This document shows, piece by piece, positions 22,721-33,043 of a stretch of 57,728 nucleotides of DNA. The stretch's first letter is position 1. Each line of letters begins with the position of its first letter. Under the pieces are notes generated by a model, which was given only the letters and a program-made list of their open reading frames with translations, ran no database searches and had not been told where the DNA came from. The position numbers were made by a program, and so were the translations under genes. Source of the DNA: CAZEVI01 sp964515615 (GTDB taxonomy: Bacteria; Patescibacteriota; UBA1384; XYA2-FULL-43-10; CAINNR01); the NCBI GenBank assembly GCA_964515615.1, contig CAZEVI010000001.1, positions 1 to 57,728 of the forward strand, read 5' to 3'.

Positions 22721-24879
22721 TTTTTCCTCTTTATAATGCAGTAAATAAGATATATTAATGAAACGAAAATTGCGAGCCAGCTGATCAGACCACCATATTT
22801 GAGACTTTTTGGCTCAAATTTCATAATTATGGAGTGGCTACCTGCAGGAACCTCGATTGCCTTAAAAGTAAAATCAGCTCTTAGCAACTCCGTTTTTTTG
22901 CCATCGACATAAGCATTCCACCCAGGATACCAATTATCAGAAATGAAAAGCAGGGTCGGCACATTTGTTTCAATTTTTGAGAAGATTATTATATCATTCG
23001 ATTCATTTTCAATTTTAACGGCGTTTACATTAGAAGAAGATGTCATTCCATTACCATGAAGTAGCATAACCGGAGATTTTTCTAATATTATATAATCTGA
23101 ACCGCTGAAATCGGGATTTGTCATCTGTTGATAGATTTCTTGGTCATTGTCTAAAACTTTGTACAAATTCAAAGTAAAAGCCCGCGGTAGGGGTTGACCA
23201 TCAATAGGCGCAGCCGCCAAACGATACAGCGCGTGATTTTTTTCCGCCATCTCCAAGTATATTTTATACCGGTAAATTGATGCGCCGCTAATATCAATTC
23301 CCGAATTGTTGTACGAAATCAAACTGAAATCGCGAGATATATAATTTGAATTGGCACTAAACTTTTTCCAATCTAGATTACTCATCCTCGGGCTATTTTT
23401 ATCACCATTAATTTTTATGCATGAGAATAATGGCCATTGGCATTTATTAATTTCTCCGAATTGATCGAGAGAATATGAAGCAAGATGATAATTAAAATTA
23501 ACGTTGTAAACCCTAAACAAATCAAAAACCAGAATCAAGGAAACAAGAATCACAAATGTTTTTTGCGTTAAATAATGGTTGACAAAACCAAAAAGCATAA
23601 CGACAAAAATCGAGAATATTAGGATTGTTGCCGAAAAGTCGTCAAATATTCCGGATTGGCCAGTGGTGGAAACCAAAAATACGATTGCTAAAAAACCTAA
23701 AATTAAATAAATCATTTTAATTATTGCATAATCTCTTTTTTTAAATACAAAATTCTGGATTGAACTGCATACAAGAAATATAGTCGGGAGGTAGAGAAAT
23801 TGTATAATACGGCTATAAAATCTTAAATTGTTTAATATCGGCAGTTGGGTAATCAATACCTGAGAAAAAGAATCAACGAGCGCAAAAAGAATCATTGAAA
23901 CAGATAATAAAAGATACCAAAACGAATATTTATCACGAGTAATTATTGACCTAGTGATAAAAAAAATAATAATTGGGCCAAAATATAAGTAGTCCCACAA
24001 ATGTTCATATGCGTTGCGGGAAAAAAACAACACTCCGAATATATCGTCGTATCGCAGAGACCAAAACTTTAAGTAGTCGGAATTTACAAAGTGGCTTCTA
24101 ACCATTAATTGACTGAATTCAAGCGAAGGTAACAATATAATTGCCGAATACAAGCCTGTCCAAAAAACTAATTTTATCCAAGGAAAAAATAAATTTTGAG
24201 ACGAGTCGCCCTTTTTAACAGAAATTGCGTAGCCCCAAGGGAGCAAAAAAATTAAGGCGTATATAGCTCCTTGGGGAAAAGTCGAGAATTGTTGAAAAAT
24301 AACAAAGGCACAAAGGAATAAAAAGATTGATTTTTTCTGACAAAGATATTTCTCGTAAAATAACATTGAAAGTGGCACCAAAGCCGTAGCCTGTGTAACG
24401 GTTACCCATGGGTTAGCAGACCACCCACAAAACATAAATAACATCCCGCCGAATATCGACAAAGTAATAGACAATTTTCTCCAGCGCAAATAAAGATAAG
24501 TTGAAAATCCAGCCAAAGCCAAATGTACCAGATAAAATAACTGGTAAATATTAATACTAATTAAATCGTGTCCTCTAATAACTTTTAGCAGATAGTTTGG
24601 CAAATAATAATTCCCAACTTGCAGTAAGTTTGGACTACCGGAACTGGCAAAGAAGTTCCAATGTGGAATATGCAATGATTTAAAAGAAAAATTCGATAGC
24701 AAGAAGTTAATATCCGGCAGATACATATGCACCATATCTTCAGAAATATACTTTTTCGCAAAATCACTCACCAAAAATAAACTGTAGTTGCTGACCATAG
24801 AAAGCAAAACAAAAAACATAGCTACGGTTACAGTAACAGCCAATCTCGATTTGAAAATTTTAATAAACTTTATTACCAT
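22714..24879 (-). CDS. YfhO-family membrane protein (GT-C-like)
   Basis: A 721-residue membrane protein with about 12 helices, a soluble beta-rich region (about 480-680) and a last helix. The C-terminal block ISDNWYPGWNAYVDG, then ADFTFKAIEVPAGSHSI and a final membrane helix with KRKKC, is the signature of YfhO proteins, which act in glycosylation of lipoteichoic acid or surface glycans in Bacillus relatives. It likely takes a prenyl-linked sugar and works outside the membrane. It lies between a GT39-like gene and the UbiA gene and is co-transcribed. Confidence 0.85.
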   Translation of the reverse strand: MVIKFIKIFKSRLAVTVTVAMFFVLLSMVSNYSLFLVSDFAKKYISEDMVHMYLPDINFLLSNFSFKSLHIPHWNFFASSGSPNLLQVGNYYLPNYLLKVIRGHDLISINIYQLFYLVHLALAGFSTYLYLRWRKLSITLSIFGGMLFMFCGWSANPWVTVTQATALVPLSMLFYEKYLCQKKSIFLFLCAFVIFQQFSTFPQGAIYALIFLLPWGYAISVKKGDSSQNLFFPWIKLVFWTGLYSAIILLPSLEFSQLMVRSHFVNSDYLKFWSLRYDDIFGVLFFSRNAYEHLWDYLYFGPIIIFFITRSIITRDKYSFWYLLLSVSMILFALVDSFSQVLITQLPILNNLRFYSRIIQFLYLPTIFLVCSSIQNFVFKKRDYAIIKMIYLILGFLAIVFLVSTTGQSGIFDDFSATILIFSIFVVMLFGFVNHYLTQKTFVILVSLILVFDLFRVYNVNFNYHLASYSLDQFGEINKCQWPLFSCIKINGDKNSPRMSNLDWKKFSANSNYISRDFSLISYNNSGIDISGASIYRYKIYLEMAEKNHALYRLAAAPIDGQPLPRAFTLNLYKVLDNDQEIYQQMTNPDFSGSDYIILEKSPVMLLHGNGMTSSSNVNAVKIENESNDIIIFSKIETNVPTLLFISDNWYPGWNAYVDGKKTELLRADFTFKAIEVPAGSHSIIMKFEPKSLKYGGLISWLAIFVSLIYLIYCIIKRKKC

Positions 24880-24893
24880 CGTAATGTTATTTT

Positions 24894-26930
24894 TTATTTA
24901 TTACCTTTGTACTCGCAACCTAAAAAATTTATCCTTGCGTTGTTTGCATCAAAGCCTTTTTTGCTTCCGGTAAAAATATTATAATTTTTATGGCTGGTGA
25001 AAGGAAAATTGTTTTCCAGATAAATTTTAACTTCGCTACCCGCCAACTGGCTGAAAGCGACTTTTAATTCCCCAGGATTCAATTGTAAATAATTTGTTAA
25101 AATAAATTTTTGCTGTCCACTAACAATTTTTATCTTCGATTTTGACTCAAGATTGAAATTTAGAAGACAAATTGAATTGTCGCTGATAATCGAATGAAAT
25201 GCTAGCACCTTTTCGTTCGGTTGATCACTGTAAACATTTTTGGCAAGAATTTTCATCGATGTTAAATTTTTGGTCGAAGTAATCTCAAAAATCGGTTTCG
25301 CCTTGTTGAATTTATATTCGAGGAGATAATTATCAACATTCAAATCCGGATAGATTTTTTTATCCAAATTGCTGAAAATCGTTAAAAGGTCGGTGTGAAG
25401 TTGTTGCGCTTTGATTAAGTTAACTAAGTAATCTTGACTGGCAACCGTCCCCGAAGAATCGATAAAAAATTGATTCTCTTCTTCACCAATTTTGTGTTTT
25501 TTGACAATTATTTTCTGCTCGTTTGAATGATCAAAAGCATCGGTAACAAAAACGTCGTCGGGGCTTTTGGGGGAAGATTTTTGATCGATTATTTTTGAAA
25601 AATAATCGGACGCCAAAGAAAGATCTCCTTCAAATTGCGGCAGATAATAGCAAAATTGAACAACCATGGCCGAGATGACAATGATTAAATAGCAGCGATA
25701 AGCAGCTATCTTTTGGTAGTTCAAAATCGCCAAAGCGGCTAAAATCGAAATTGGAAGATAGAGCGGAACAAAAAAGCGGCCGTCAACAAAGCTAAGTACA
25801 ATCATAAAAATATAAGGAACCAACCACCAAAGATGCCATTTATTTTTCAAAAATAGTATTCCCAAAAGTGCCAAAAACAAAATTAAGAAAAAATAAATCT
25901 CAATCATCAATCGCCAAAAGTACTGGCCGAAAAATCCGAGATTGCCAACATTGTAAACTTCGTTGTAGACATATGAATTTGGCAAGAATAAATTTCTGAT
26001 TTTTGAAAAAGCAAGTTTGGCAAATTTTAGCGGATTTTTGGCGATCCAATGATCGGCCAATTTTTTGTAATTTTTATCGGAGAGATATTCGTTATCGGTT
26101 TTAACCACGTTGCCGGACACTAGATAACCGGTCGGCGGAAATGCGGCGTTGTTGCCATTTAGGACATACGGGTTGTTTCCCAAAAGCATATTCACGCCGC
26201 CATTGGTTGAAACTAAAACCGGACCACCCGTAGCGATCGATGAACGAATCGACCAAAAGAGAACCGGCAAAATCGCAAAAAATATTAAGATAAATTTCAG
26301 ATATTCAAACTTGTGAAATTTGAAAAAATGATAAATAAATACTAGAGGAATTATTAAAAGATAAATTAAATAGGTTGGACGAGTTAGTATTAACCAACCA
26401 AACAAAAGTCCAGAGATAATTACTAACAGCGGATTTTTTCTCTCCCGACCCAAAAAATAAAAATAAAAGGCGCCGATGATAAAAAATTGGGAGATTGATT
26501 CGGTCCAAAGACTGTTGTTCATAAAGTAAATTACCGGGTTCAAAAGATATATAACGATTACCAACTGTGCAACGCGATCGGAAAAAAATCTTTTGACAAT
26601 GCTGAAAAACATTATAATCGAAATCAAAAACAATCCGATTTGAGAGAGAACAGCCAGTTGCCACTTTCCCGAGATTGAGTAAATTATCGCCAAAAAAATC
26701 GGCAGACCCGGCGGACGATAAGCTGTTAGTATCCAATTTCCTTCTGAATCTTTATTTTCAGCGTAAACGTGATATTTGGCCAAATTGCTTCCAAGAATTT
26801 GATAATTTATCGGATCATTCGGGTGAGCGTAGGGATTATTTTTCAAATTCAAAAACAACACCACAGATAAAACGGCGGCAACAACCACCACACAAACCAG
26901 AAACCAATTAATTTTGATTGTTTTTTTCAT
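24894..26930 (-). CDS. GT39/ArnT-like membrane glycosyltransferase, paralogue 1
   Basis: A 678-residue membrane protein. After helix 1 comes an acidic loop (NDPINYQILGSNLA) and RPPGLPIFLAIIY, as in GT-C family 39/ArnT-like transferases that use prenyl-phosphate sugars; the NNSLWTESISQF motif and about 11 more helices follow. The C-terminal third is a periplasm-like soluble module ending KNYNIFTGSKKGF. It is a tandem paralogue of the next gene upstream, sharing FWTES-type, STNGGVN[M/Y]LGNNPY-type and NYN[I/L]FTG motifs. Substrate unknown. Confidence 0.8.
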   Translation of the reverse strand: MKKTIKINWFLVCVVVVAAVLSVVLFLNLKNNPYAHPNDPINYQILGSNLAKYHVYAENKDSEGNWILTAYRPPGLPIFLAIIYSISGKWQLAVLSQIGLFLISIIMFFSIVKRFFSDRVAQLVIVIYLLNPVIYFMNNSLWTESISQFFIIGAFYFYFLGRERKNPLLVIISGLLFGWLILTRPTYLIYLLIIPLVFIYHFFKFHKFEYLKFILIFFAILPVLFWSIRSSIATGGPVLVSTNGGVNMLLGNNPYVLNGNNAAFPPTGYLVSGNVVKTDNEYLSDKNYKKLADHWIAKNPLKFAKLAFSKIRNLFLPNSYVYNEVYNVGNLGFFGQYFWRLMIEIYFFLILFLALLGILFLKNKWHLWWLVPYIFMIVLSFVDGRFFVPLYLPISILAALAILNYQKIAAYRCYLIIVISAMVVQFCYYLPQFEGDLSLASDYFSKIIDQKSSPKSPDDVFVTDAFDHSNEQKIIVKKHKIGEEENQFFIDSSGTVASQDYLVNLIKAQQLHTDLLTIFSNLDKKIYPDLNVDNYLLEYKFNKAKPIFEITSTKNLTSMKILAKNVYSDQPNEKVLAFHSIISDNSICLLNFNLESKSKIKIVSGQQKFILTNYLQLNPGELKVAFSQLAGSEVKIYLENNFPFTSHKNYNIFTGSKKGFDANNARINFLGCEYKGNK

Positions 26931-26951
26931 CTTTGATTCGCAAAATAATTA

Positions 26952-29060
26952 TTATTCTATACTATCAAACGATAGTATCCTATTAATCTGCGCTCCGTTA
27001 ATTTGAAATGCTCTTTTTTGTCCGGTGAACAAATTGTAGTTATGCAAATTTTCAAACTCAAGATTATTTTTTAATTTGATCGCAACAGTTGTTTTGTCAT
27101 TTAATTTGACAATTATTTTGAAAATCGCTCTGCCGGGAAATGTAAAATTCGTCAAGTGCAAAGTTTTATTCCCTGACCTAATGAACATTTCCGATGTTTG
27201 ATCGAGCTCGGCAAATAACAGATATTGTTTATCATCTTCGGTATTAAATCTTTTGGCTGTTTGAATTTGATCCGGCCAATCGGAAGTTGCAGGTTGACCG
27301 TCAACAATTTGAAAATTGGTTGGCAACGATTCACTGGGAACTATTTTAAAAATCGGCCGTGAAAGTTCACTGCAATACAATAAATTATTTTGGTTTGAAA
27401 TATCAGGATATTTAGTCTTGTCGATGTCAGAAAAAACCGACACTAAATCAGTATAAATCTGTCCGTGTTTGATTAAATCCAACAGTTGTTTTTGTGAAAT
27501 TTCTTCTCCTTTTGAATCAAAGAAAAGCTGCTCACCGCGACCAAATTGACCGTCTTTACAAATTACCCTTTGAAGATTGGTTTTGCAACTCGCGTCGGTG
27601 ATAAAAAAATTATTCTCCACAAGGCTGACAATTTGACTATCCCGATAACTTTTGTAATATTCTCTGGCCAATACAAATTCTTTGATAATTGAAGGATAGA
27701 AAAATAGAAATTGCCAGCCAAAAATTATCAACATCATTATCAGATATAATTTGTTAGCCGATAATTTAGAAATGTTAATAATTGCTAGCGCCGCCAGTAT
27801 TGACATCGGCAAATACAACGGAATTGCAAATCGGCTGTCAGCAAAAGTTAAAATAATTATTAAAATGTATGGCAAAAGCCAGAGAAATATCCACTTGTTT
27901 TTTACAAACCGTATACCTAGTAGTGCGAAAAGGAGCAACAGAGAATAATTTATCATTTTAATCAAACAAAGAATCTCAGCCGACAACTTGCTTGCGCTGT
28001 TTTCAATTCCAAATAAATTATTGTCCGCCACAAAAAGATATTGTATTTTACTTAACGACATTTTTATAAAAAGCCGGGGGTTGCGGACAATCCAGATTGC
28101 CGCCTCCTTAGTGTCATTGCGGTCAATGTCACTCTCGCTGGAACTATTACCGGGCCCAATTCCTCTTGCCTGCAAAAAAGCAGGCGACGGCCAATTTGCC
28201 GCCCTGCCATTAATATTGTACGGATTGTTACCCAGCATATAATTGATTCCTCCGTTGGTTGAAATTAAAACCGGACTGCCACTGACTATCGTTGACCGAA
28301 CAGACCAAGCCAAAATTGGAACACAAGCCCAAACTAAAAAAATTAAAAATGATTTGTTCAGTTCCCGATTTTTCAGTCGAGCTATTATTAAATACAGAAA
28401 AAATATAAGTAAATAAATTAGAAAAGTTGGCCGAACTAAAATTAGCCAGCCAAATAATAAGCCGGCGATGATTAAAGATAAGTATCGATGAATGTTAGCC
28501 AAGTGGTCAAAAAAGAGATAAAAATAGGCCGAAATTATTAGTAACGAGAGCGTAACAGATTCGGTCCAAAAACTATTGTTTACTAATAGAATTGTAAAAT
28601 TTGTGCCGTAAATAATAGCTGCTACGAAAGCTGTTTTCCGATCAAAATATTTTTTTATTAATTTAAATAGTAAAAAAATACTTAAAAGAAAAACCGCCAT
28701 TTGCAACAAAATTACCAATTTCCAAGCATTAATTTTAACTAAATAAATTAAAGCGATAAACAGCGGATACCCCGGTGGACGAAAAGAGTTAACAATACTG
28801 CCATACGGCGAAGTATGAAAATAATGCAAATTTTTCATATTTAAAAAAAGATTTTCCGAATATCTATGAGCGGCAACCAAATTCCTTCCCAACAAATCAT
28901 AAATTTTAGGGTCGTTGATCAGAGTTTGCGGATTATTGGGGAAAAAAATAAATAACAGAATCATAATAATTAGTGGCAAAAATAAAATCACCGCAATTGC
29001 TACAAATTCAAGTTTTTTGGACTTGTTTTTTCTTTCGATTGTTGGCTTATCTTCGGCCAT
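26952..29060 (-). CDS. GT39/ArnT-like membrane glycosyltransferase, paralogue 2
   Basis: A 702-residue protein with the same plan as its downstream neighbour: charged N-terminus (IERKNKSKK), helix 1, NDPKIYDLLGRNLVAAHRYSE, FRPPGYPLFIALIY, NNSFWTESVTLSL, STNGGINYMLGNNPY, about 12 helices, then a soluble C-terminal module ending HNYNLFTGQKRAF. The acidic ND/E residues after helix 1 are the likely catalytic site for a prenyl-phosphate donor. It overlaps the upstream 214-residue protein gene by 14 bases, so translation is coupled. The two copies have diverged, implying different acceptors or linkages. Confidence 0.8.
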   Translation of the reverse strand: MAEDKPTIERKNKSKKLEFVAIAVILFLPLIIMILLFIFFPNNPQTLINDPKIYDLLGRNLVAAHRYSENLFLNMKNLHYFHTSPYGSIVNSFRPPGYPLFIALIYLVKINAWKLVILLQMAVFLLSIFLLFKLIKKYFDRKTAFVAAIIYGTNFTILLVNNSFWTESVTLSLLIISAYFYLFFDHLANIHRYLSLIIAGLLFGWLILVRPTFLIYLLIFFLYLIIARLKNRELNKSFLIFLVWACVPILAWSVRSTIVSGSPVLISTNGGINYMLGNNPYNINGRAANWPSPAFLQARGIGPGNSSSESDIDRNDTKEAAIWIVRNPRLFIKMSLSKIQYLFVADNNLFGIENSASKLSAEILCLIKMINYSLLLLFALLGIRFVKNKWIFLWLLPYILIIILTFADSRFAIPLYLPMSILAALAIINISKLSANKLYLIMMLIIFGWQFLFFYPSIIKEFVLAREYYKSYRDSQIVSLVENNFFITDASCKTNLQRVICKDGQFGRGEQLFFDSKGEEISQKQLLDLIKHGQIYTDLVSVFSDIDKTKYPDISNQNNLLYCSELSRPIFKIVPSESLPTNFQIVDGQPATSDWPDQIQTAKRFNTEDDKQYLLFAELDQTSEMFIRSGNKTLHLTNFTFPGRAIFKIIVKLNDKTTVAIKLKNNLEFENLHNYNLFTGQKRAFQINGAQINRILSFDSIE

Positions 29061-29688
29061 TTTTTTTCGGAATTAAAATGAAAAATATCAGTATAAAAAA
29101 AGTTATGATTGCTGGAAAAAAAGTCAGTAAAACGTGATTGTAGTGATGTCTGATGTCGGAGACGGTTTCTTTAATCAAATCGATAATTCTTGTTTGAAAA
29201 ACGACTCTCGGACCGTTATCAATTTGTGGGTCGGGATTGGAGTCGGCAATTCCAATAGAAAGTTGATTGTTGGTTTCGAATCGACTGTTGTTAATAAATT
29301 TAACATCGACAGCCGCTCCGGATTGCGGTTCGGCAGAAAATTTTATCCAGTTGTATTTTTTATTTTTTAGATTTGACAGCGGAATCTCCTGACTCTCGTT
29401 TTGAAGCTGATTGTTTCGGTCTCTAAAACTAACGACAACCGTTAACTTTTTGTCCTTCTCTTTTTCAATATAAAAATTTTTGTTGATAATAATTAAAAGG
29501 CCGGAGACTTTTCGGTCGGTAACGAAATTCAGTTCGGTTTGGCCGGCAAAGCCAATCTCTCGACCGCCAATTGCCGTTGTTTGAATATTGCCGACATAAT
29601 TTATCGGCAAAAATGATAAAAATATCAAAAAAACGACAATGATAATCGCCAATATTATAGAAACAATTTTACTCCGATTTTTTTTCAT
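29047..29688 (-). CDS. Two-span membrane protein with extracytoplasmic beta domain
   Basis: A 213-residue protein I do not recognise. Helix 1 (about 10-30) and helix 2 (about 185-207) bracket an extracytoplasmic domain of about 150 residues with beta-strand character. The ATG at 29688 is followed by eight As (MKKNRSK), and overlaps the end of the upstream gene. It ends KKNGRR and overlaps the next gene. Its place between two GT-C enzymes suggests an accessory subunit or assembly factor for them; that is only context. Carbohydrate-binding is conceivable because the beta domain sits outside. Confidence 0.65.
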   Translation of the reverse strand: MKKNRSKIVSIILAIIIVVFLIFLSFLPINYVGNIQTTAIGGREIGFAGQTELNFVTDRKVSGLLIIINKNFYIEKEKDKKLTVVVSFRDRNNQLQNESQEIPLSNLKNKKYNWIKFSAEPQSGAAVDVKFINNSRFETNNQLSIGIADSNPDPQIDNGPRVVFQTRIIDLIKETVSDIRHHYNHVLLTFFPAIITFFILIFFILIPKKNGRR

Positions 29689-30934
29689 CAAAATTAAAAT
29701 AAATTTTATAAGCTATAAAGATGAGTGAAAGATCAAATAAGCTTCGAACTAAGATTCTAGCCGATGGTAAACCGAATGACAAAATCGGCGGTTGCTGATA
29801 AATTCCCCCAACCGATAAAAAGAATGATTGGTTTGCCGGAATAAATAATTGCCAGCTGACCGCTGTCCCCCAAAAACTTTCAATAAACAACAGATAGAAA
29901 ATCACAAGCAAGATAAAATACCAGAAAAATTTTGGCCTCTCGGGCAGAATAAAAATCAACATTGGTGTCATCCAAACTAAATAATGAGGATTAAAATATC
30001 CGAAAAGAAAATAGGCCACCGAAGCCAAAAAAAGAAATTTTAGAAGCTGATTAAAATTGGCCTCTCTTTTTAATCGATAATAAATATAAAGTAAAACTGG
30101 ATAAGCCAAAACAAAAATTGAAGCTAAACTAAAATCGTTGCCAATTTTCATACTGAGAAAAAATTGGCCAAAATCAGCCGAACTAGCCGAAGAAACAATT
30201 GACGACGCTCCACCCAAAGAGATAAATCGGCTAATAATTGCCAATGGCAAAACAGCGAACAAGGAATTAATAATATAATCTTTGTAGTTTTTAGAGAAAT
30301 AGATAATTAGTAGTGGCAGGAATAAAATAAAACTTACTCGAGTCGCTACTGCCAAACCGGCAATTAAAATCGTCAAAACCGGTTGTTTTCTGCTAGCCAA
30401 CAAAAACGATAACGCCAAAAGAGAAATCGGAATAATTTCATAGCGCCCCCAGAGATAAACCGAATACAAAATTAACGGATTAAACGCCCAAAAAGCAATC
30501 GCGTAATTTCTGGTTTTTCTGTTCTGTGAAAAATATTTGAAGATAACGACCAAAAACAATAGATCAAAAATTAAATAGGGAGCTTTAAAAAGAAAAAGAT
30601 AATTTAGGGCATTTGCAGAGAGCAAAAAATTTTGCAGTTCGGCAAATGAAACCGAACTTTGCTGAATATTTGAAAGTTGTAAAGCATCTGGCAATTTCGA
30701 AATTAGCGGTTTTATCAGCCAAAGATATGGAATTAGAATCACTTCGGAAAATTTCCCGACATTGAAAAAATGGTTAAAAATAAACAGTGATTGCCGTCTG
30801 ATTGATGACAACAGGTCGTTATGAGTCGAAAGCGGCATTAAAAGAAAACGAATAAACAATCCCCCAAGAATAAAAATAGGGGCAATTTTGCGCCCCTCGA
30901 TAAAACGCACTTGATTGTTTTTTTCTTCTGCCAT
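29669..30934 (-). CDS. GT-C membrane glycosyltransferase (mannosyltransferase-like)
   Basis: About 421 residues with nine or ten helices. The pattern LSTHNDLLSSIRR after helix 1, then WAFNPLILYSVYLWGRYEIIPI, and FGYFNPHYLVWMTPMLIFI near the end resembles the PIG-M/DUF2029/GT87-like polyprenyl-phosphate mannosyltransferases. It should add a sugar outside the membrane. ATG 30934 is preferred to a TTG eight codons earlier. It overlaps the 213-residue protein gene by 20 bases. Confidence 0.72.
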   Translation of the reverse strand: MAEEKNNQVRFIEGRKIAPIFILGGLFIRFLLMPLSTHNDLLSSIRRQSLFIFNHFFNVGKFSEVILIPYLWLIKPLISKLPDALQLSNIQQSSVSFAELQNFLLSANALNYLFLFKAPYLIFDLLFLVVIFKYFSQNRKTRNYAIAFWAFNPLILYSVYLWGRYEIIPISLLALSFLLASRKQPVLTILIAGLAVATRVSFILFLPLLIIYFSKNYKDYIINSLFAVLPLAIISRFISLGGASSIVSSASSADFGQFFLSMKIGNDFSLASIFVLAYPVLLYIYYRLKREANFNQLLKFLFLASVAYFLFGYFNPHYLVWMTPMLIFILPERPKFFWYFILLVIFYLLFIESFWGTAVSWQLFIPANQSFFLSVGGIYQQPPILSFGLPSARILVRSLFDLSLIFIAYKIYFNFDEKKSE

Positions 30935-30972
30935 TTTTTCATTATTAACGATTTCCAAGAAAAAATCAATAG

Positions 30973-32226
30973 CTAGCTCAACTCTTTTTTGACTTCAAGA
31001 TAATTTAAAACAAAATAAGGCAAGTATGAGATTGATGTTGCGATTGATGCACCATTGACTCCGTACTTTGGGATAAGCAGATAATTGAGCAAAATATTTG
31101 CAACAATAGTGAACGAAATGTTAATCGCTCGCTTTTTCGCCAAACCGCGAAAATCAAGGAGGGTGCTAAAAAAAACTGAATAAGAAAACATAATCAAATA
31201 CGGCAAAAGAAGAATTAGCGGCATTGCCGAAGCGACATAATTTGAGCCGTATATTTTTGGCATAAACCAATTGGCGAGCGTGATGATAATGACGGCAATT
31301 GAGAAAAATATTGCTGTGTTGGCTTTTATCAGTTTGGCAAAAATCTTTCTTAATTTTTCCCTGTTTTGATCGTCTAATTTGGCAAAAATCGGCATTGTTC
31401 CCATTGAAATGGCGATCGCCAAGTGGGGCAATTTTACGATTATCTGTTTGGCGGCGGCGTAAATCCCGACATCATAACTGGTTTTCAAGTAGCCAATCAT
31501 TACCGTATCGATCTCGGTGGCAATCCAAAAACCAATGCTGACAAGAAACAGTGGAAAGCTATAATGAATAATTTGCTTTAAATAACGATTTTGACTTTTG
31601 CTCTCCCCGCGGTAAAAATTAAAATAAACTATCAACCCTCCGACCAAGGCGGCTAAAAATAGACTAATCACATAAGAATCAATAATAGCCGAAAGTTGAA
31701 TTGAGAATTGGAAAAAAAACAAAACTAGAAAAAATTTTAAACCGAATTCAATCGAATTGATAATAAAATTATATTTATTGAGATGCAAACCGACGAAAGC
31801 ATCTTTCAAAAATTCTACTCCGCCGGAGAAAAAAACCAGCGGTGATGAAAGCAAAAAAAGCTTAGTCAATTCCGGTCGGCTGAGTAAATTTGCCAACTCT
31901 TTGCTAAAAATTGCCAAAATAGCGGCGACACAGAAACTAAAAATAAATCTGGCTTGAAAAGCGGCCTTCAAAACCGCTTTTAACTCTCCTGATCCGCTAT
32001 GTTTGGCGATGTAGGTTTTGCTCGAAGCGTTGATGCCGAAATAGGACACCAACAATATCATTGAAAGAATTGAATAAAAAAACGACCACTGACCAAAAAC
32101 CTCGACTCCTAGAACACGAGCCAGATAAATGTTTAGTGCATAAAATAAGCCAAAAGTAACGAACTTTGACAAAAAACTCCAAAAAGTTTCCTTGGCAAAT
32201 TTATTTTTAAAAAATTTATTTAGCAT
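30973..32226 (-). CDS. Polysaccharide flippase, Wzx/MATE type
   Basis: A 417-residue protein with 12 membrane helices. The N-terminal FWSFLSKFVTFGLFYALNIYLARVLG and later GINASSKTYIAKH, then EIDTVMIGYL mark the RfbX/Wzx oligosaccharide-lipid flippases. It translocates undecaprenyl-linked repeat units across the cytoplasmic membrane. It overlaps the upstream nitroreductase gene by eleven bases. It is one of two flippases in the window, the other being at 53.9-55.2 kb; two flippases suggest two glycans or two stages. Confidence 0.9.
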   Translation of the reverse strand: MLNKFFKNKFAKETFWSFLSKFVTFGLFYALNIYLARVLGVEVFGQWSFFYSILSMILLVSYFGINASSKTYIAKHSGSGELKAVLKAAFQARFIFSFCVAAILAIFSKELANLLSRPELTKLFLLSSPLVFFSGGVEFLKDAFVGLHLNKYNFIINSIEFGLKFFLVLFFFQFSIQLSAIIDSYVISLFLAALVGGLIVYFNFYRGESKSQNRYLKQIIHYSFPLFLVSIGFWIATEIDTVMIGYLKTSYDVGIYAAAKQIIVKLPHLAIAISMGTMPIFAKLDDQNREKLRKIFAKLIKANTAIFFSIAVIIITLANWFMPKIYGSNYVASAMPLILLLPYLIMFSYSVFFSTLLDFRGLAKKRAINISFTIVANILLNYLLIPKYGVNGASIATSISYLPYFVLNYLEVKKELS

Positions 32227-33043
32227 TTTTGTATATTTCTTTTGTATCTTTTCTTAACGGCGAGTTAGGTTTTTTTTCGTAATTGCCGATCGCTAAAAAG
32301 CTAATCGGCACCAATGATTTATCAATTTTGAAATGTTGACGGAATTGATTTATGCTATTTTTAAAATTGGGAGATTCTTTCAGCCCAAGCCAACATGCAC
32401 CGTAACCCCTTGAGTGAAGCGACAAAAGCAAATTTTGAATCGCAGCACCGACATCCAAATAAGAATAAATTGTTTCATTTTGATTGTATTTTGAACGATC
32501 AATCATTGCTACAATTAAAACTTTGGCTTTGACAAAGAAATCTTGATTAGTTAAATTTTGAATGTATTTAAAATCGGTTTTTTTGCTAACTATCAGGAAA
32601 AACCAACCTTGCCGATTACAAGAATTTGGCGCCCATTTTGCGCTGTCGATCGCTTGAATAATATCTTCGATTTTAACCGGCTTATTGTTCCATTTTCGAA
32701 TGCTCCGCCGAGATTTAATCGCTTGTTCAATTATTTTTATCTCTTGGCTTGAATATTTAACCGAAGCAGTCTCCTTTGGCTTCAGATGAAAATTAGCGTC
32801 AAAAAGAACATCTCGCGCCCAACGAATTGAATCATCAGCAGTAACACCACGCCGAACCAATTGACTAAATAGAAAGTTTACTTCGAAATTCAGAATCGAA
32901 TTATTCTGTCGATTTTGATTCGCTTTCTCCAATAAATGGGCTCTTTTCAAAAATTGAGTTTTGATTTTATCATCGCTCCAAAACAGAGCCCGAAAATAAT
33001 AAAATAGACGAAAAGCAAATGTTTTTTTGACTCGATATTTCAT
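32216..33043 (-). CDS. Nitroreductase-family flavoprotein
   Basis: A 275-residue protein. The first 90 residues are a basic, helical extension. From about 105 on the nitroreductase fold follows: KSRRSIRKWNNKPVK (FMN phosphate contact), SAKWAPNSCNRQGW, and DVGAAIQNLLLSLHSRGYGACWLG. Nitroreductase homologues adjacent to polysaccharide pyruvyltransferases are common in polysaccharide loci, where their role is unclear. Start ATG 33043 overlaps the upstream stop as ATGA. FMN-dependent reduction of an unknown substrate is likely. Confidence 0.85.
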   Translation of the reverse strand: MKYRVKKTFAFRLFYYFRALFWSDDKIKTQFLKRAHLLEKANQNRQNNSILNFEVNFLFSQLVRRGVTADDSIRWARDVLFDANFHLKPKETASVKYSSQEIKIIEQAIKSRRSIRKWNNKPVKIEDIIQAIDSAKWAPNSCNRQGWFFLIVSKKTDFKYIQNLTNQDFFVKAKVLIVAMIDRSKYNQNETIYSYLDVGAAIQNLLLSLHSRGYGACWLGLKESPNFKNSINQFRQHFKIDKSLVPISFLAIGNYEKKPNSPLRKDTKEIYKNAK

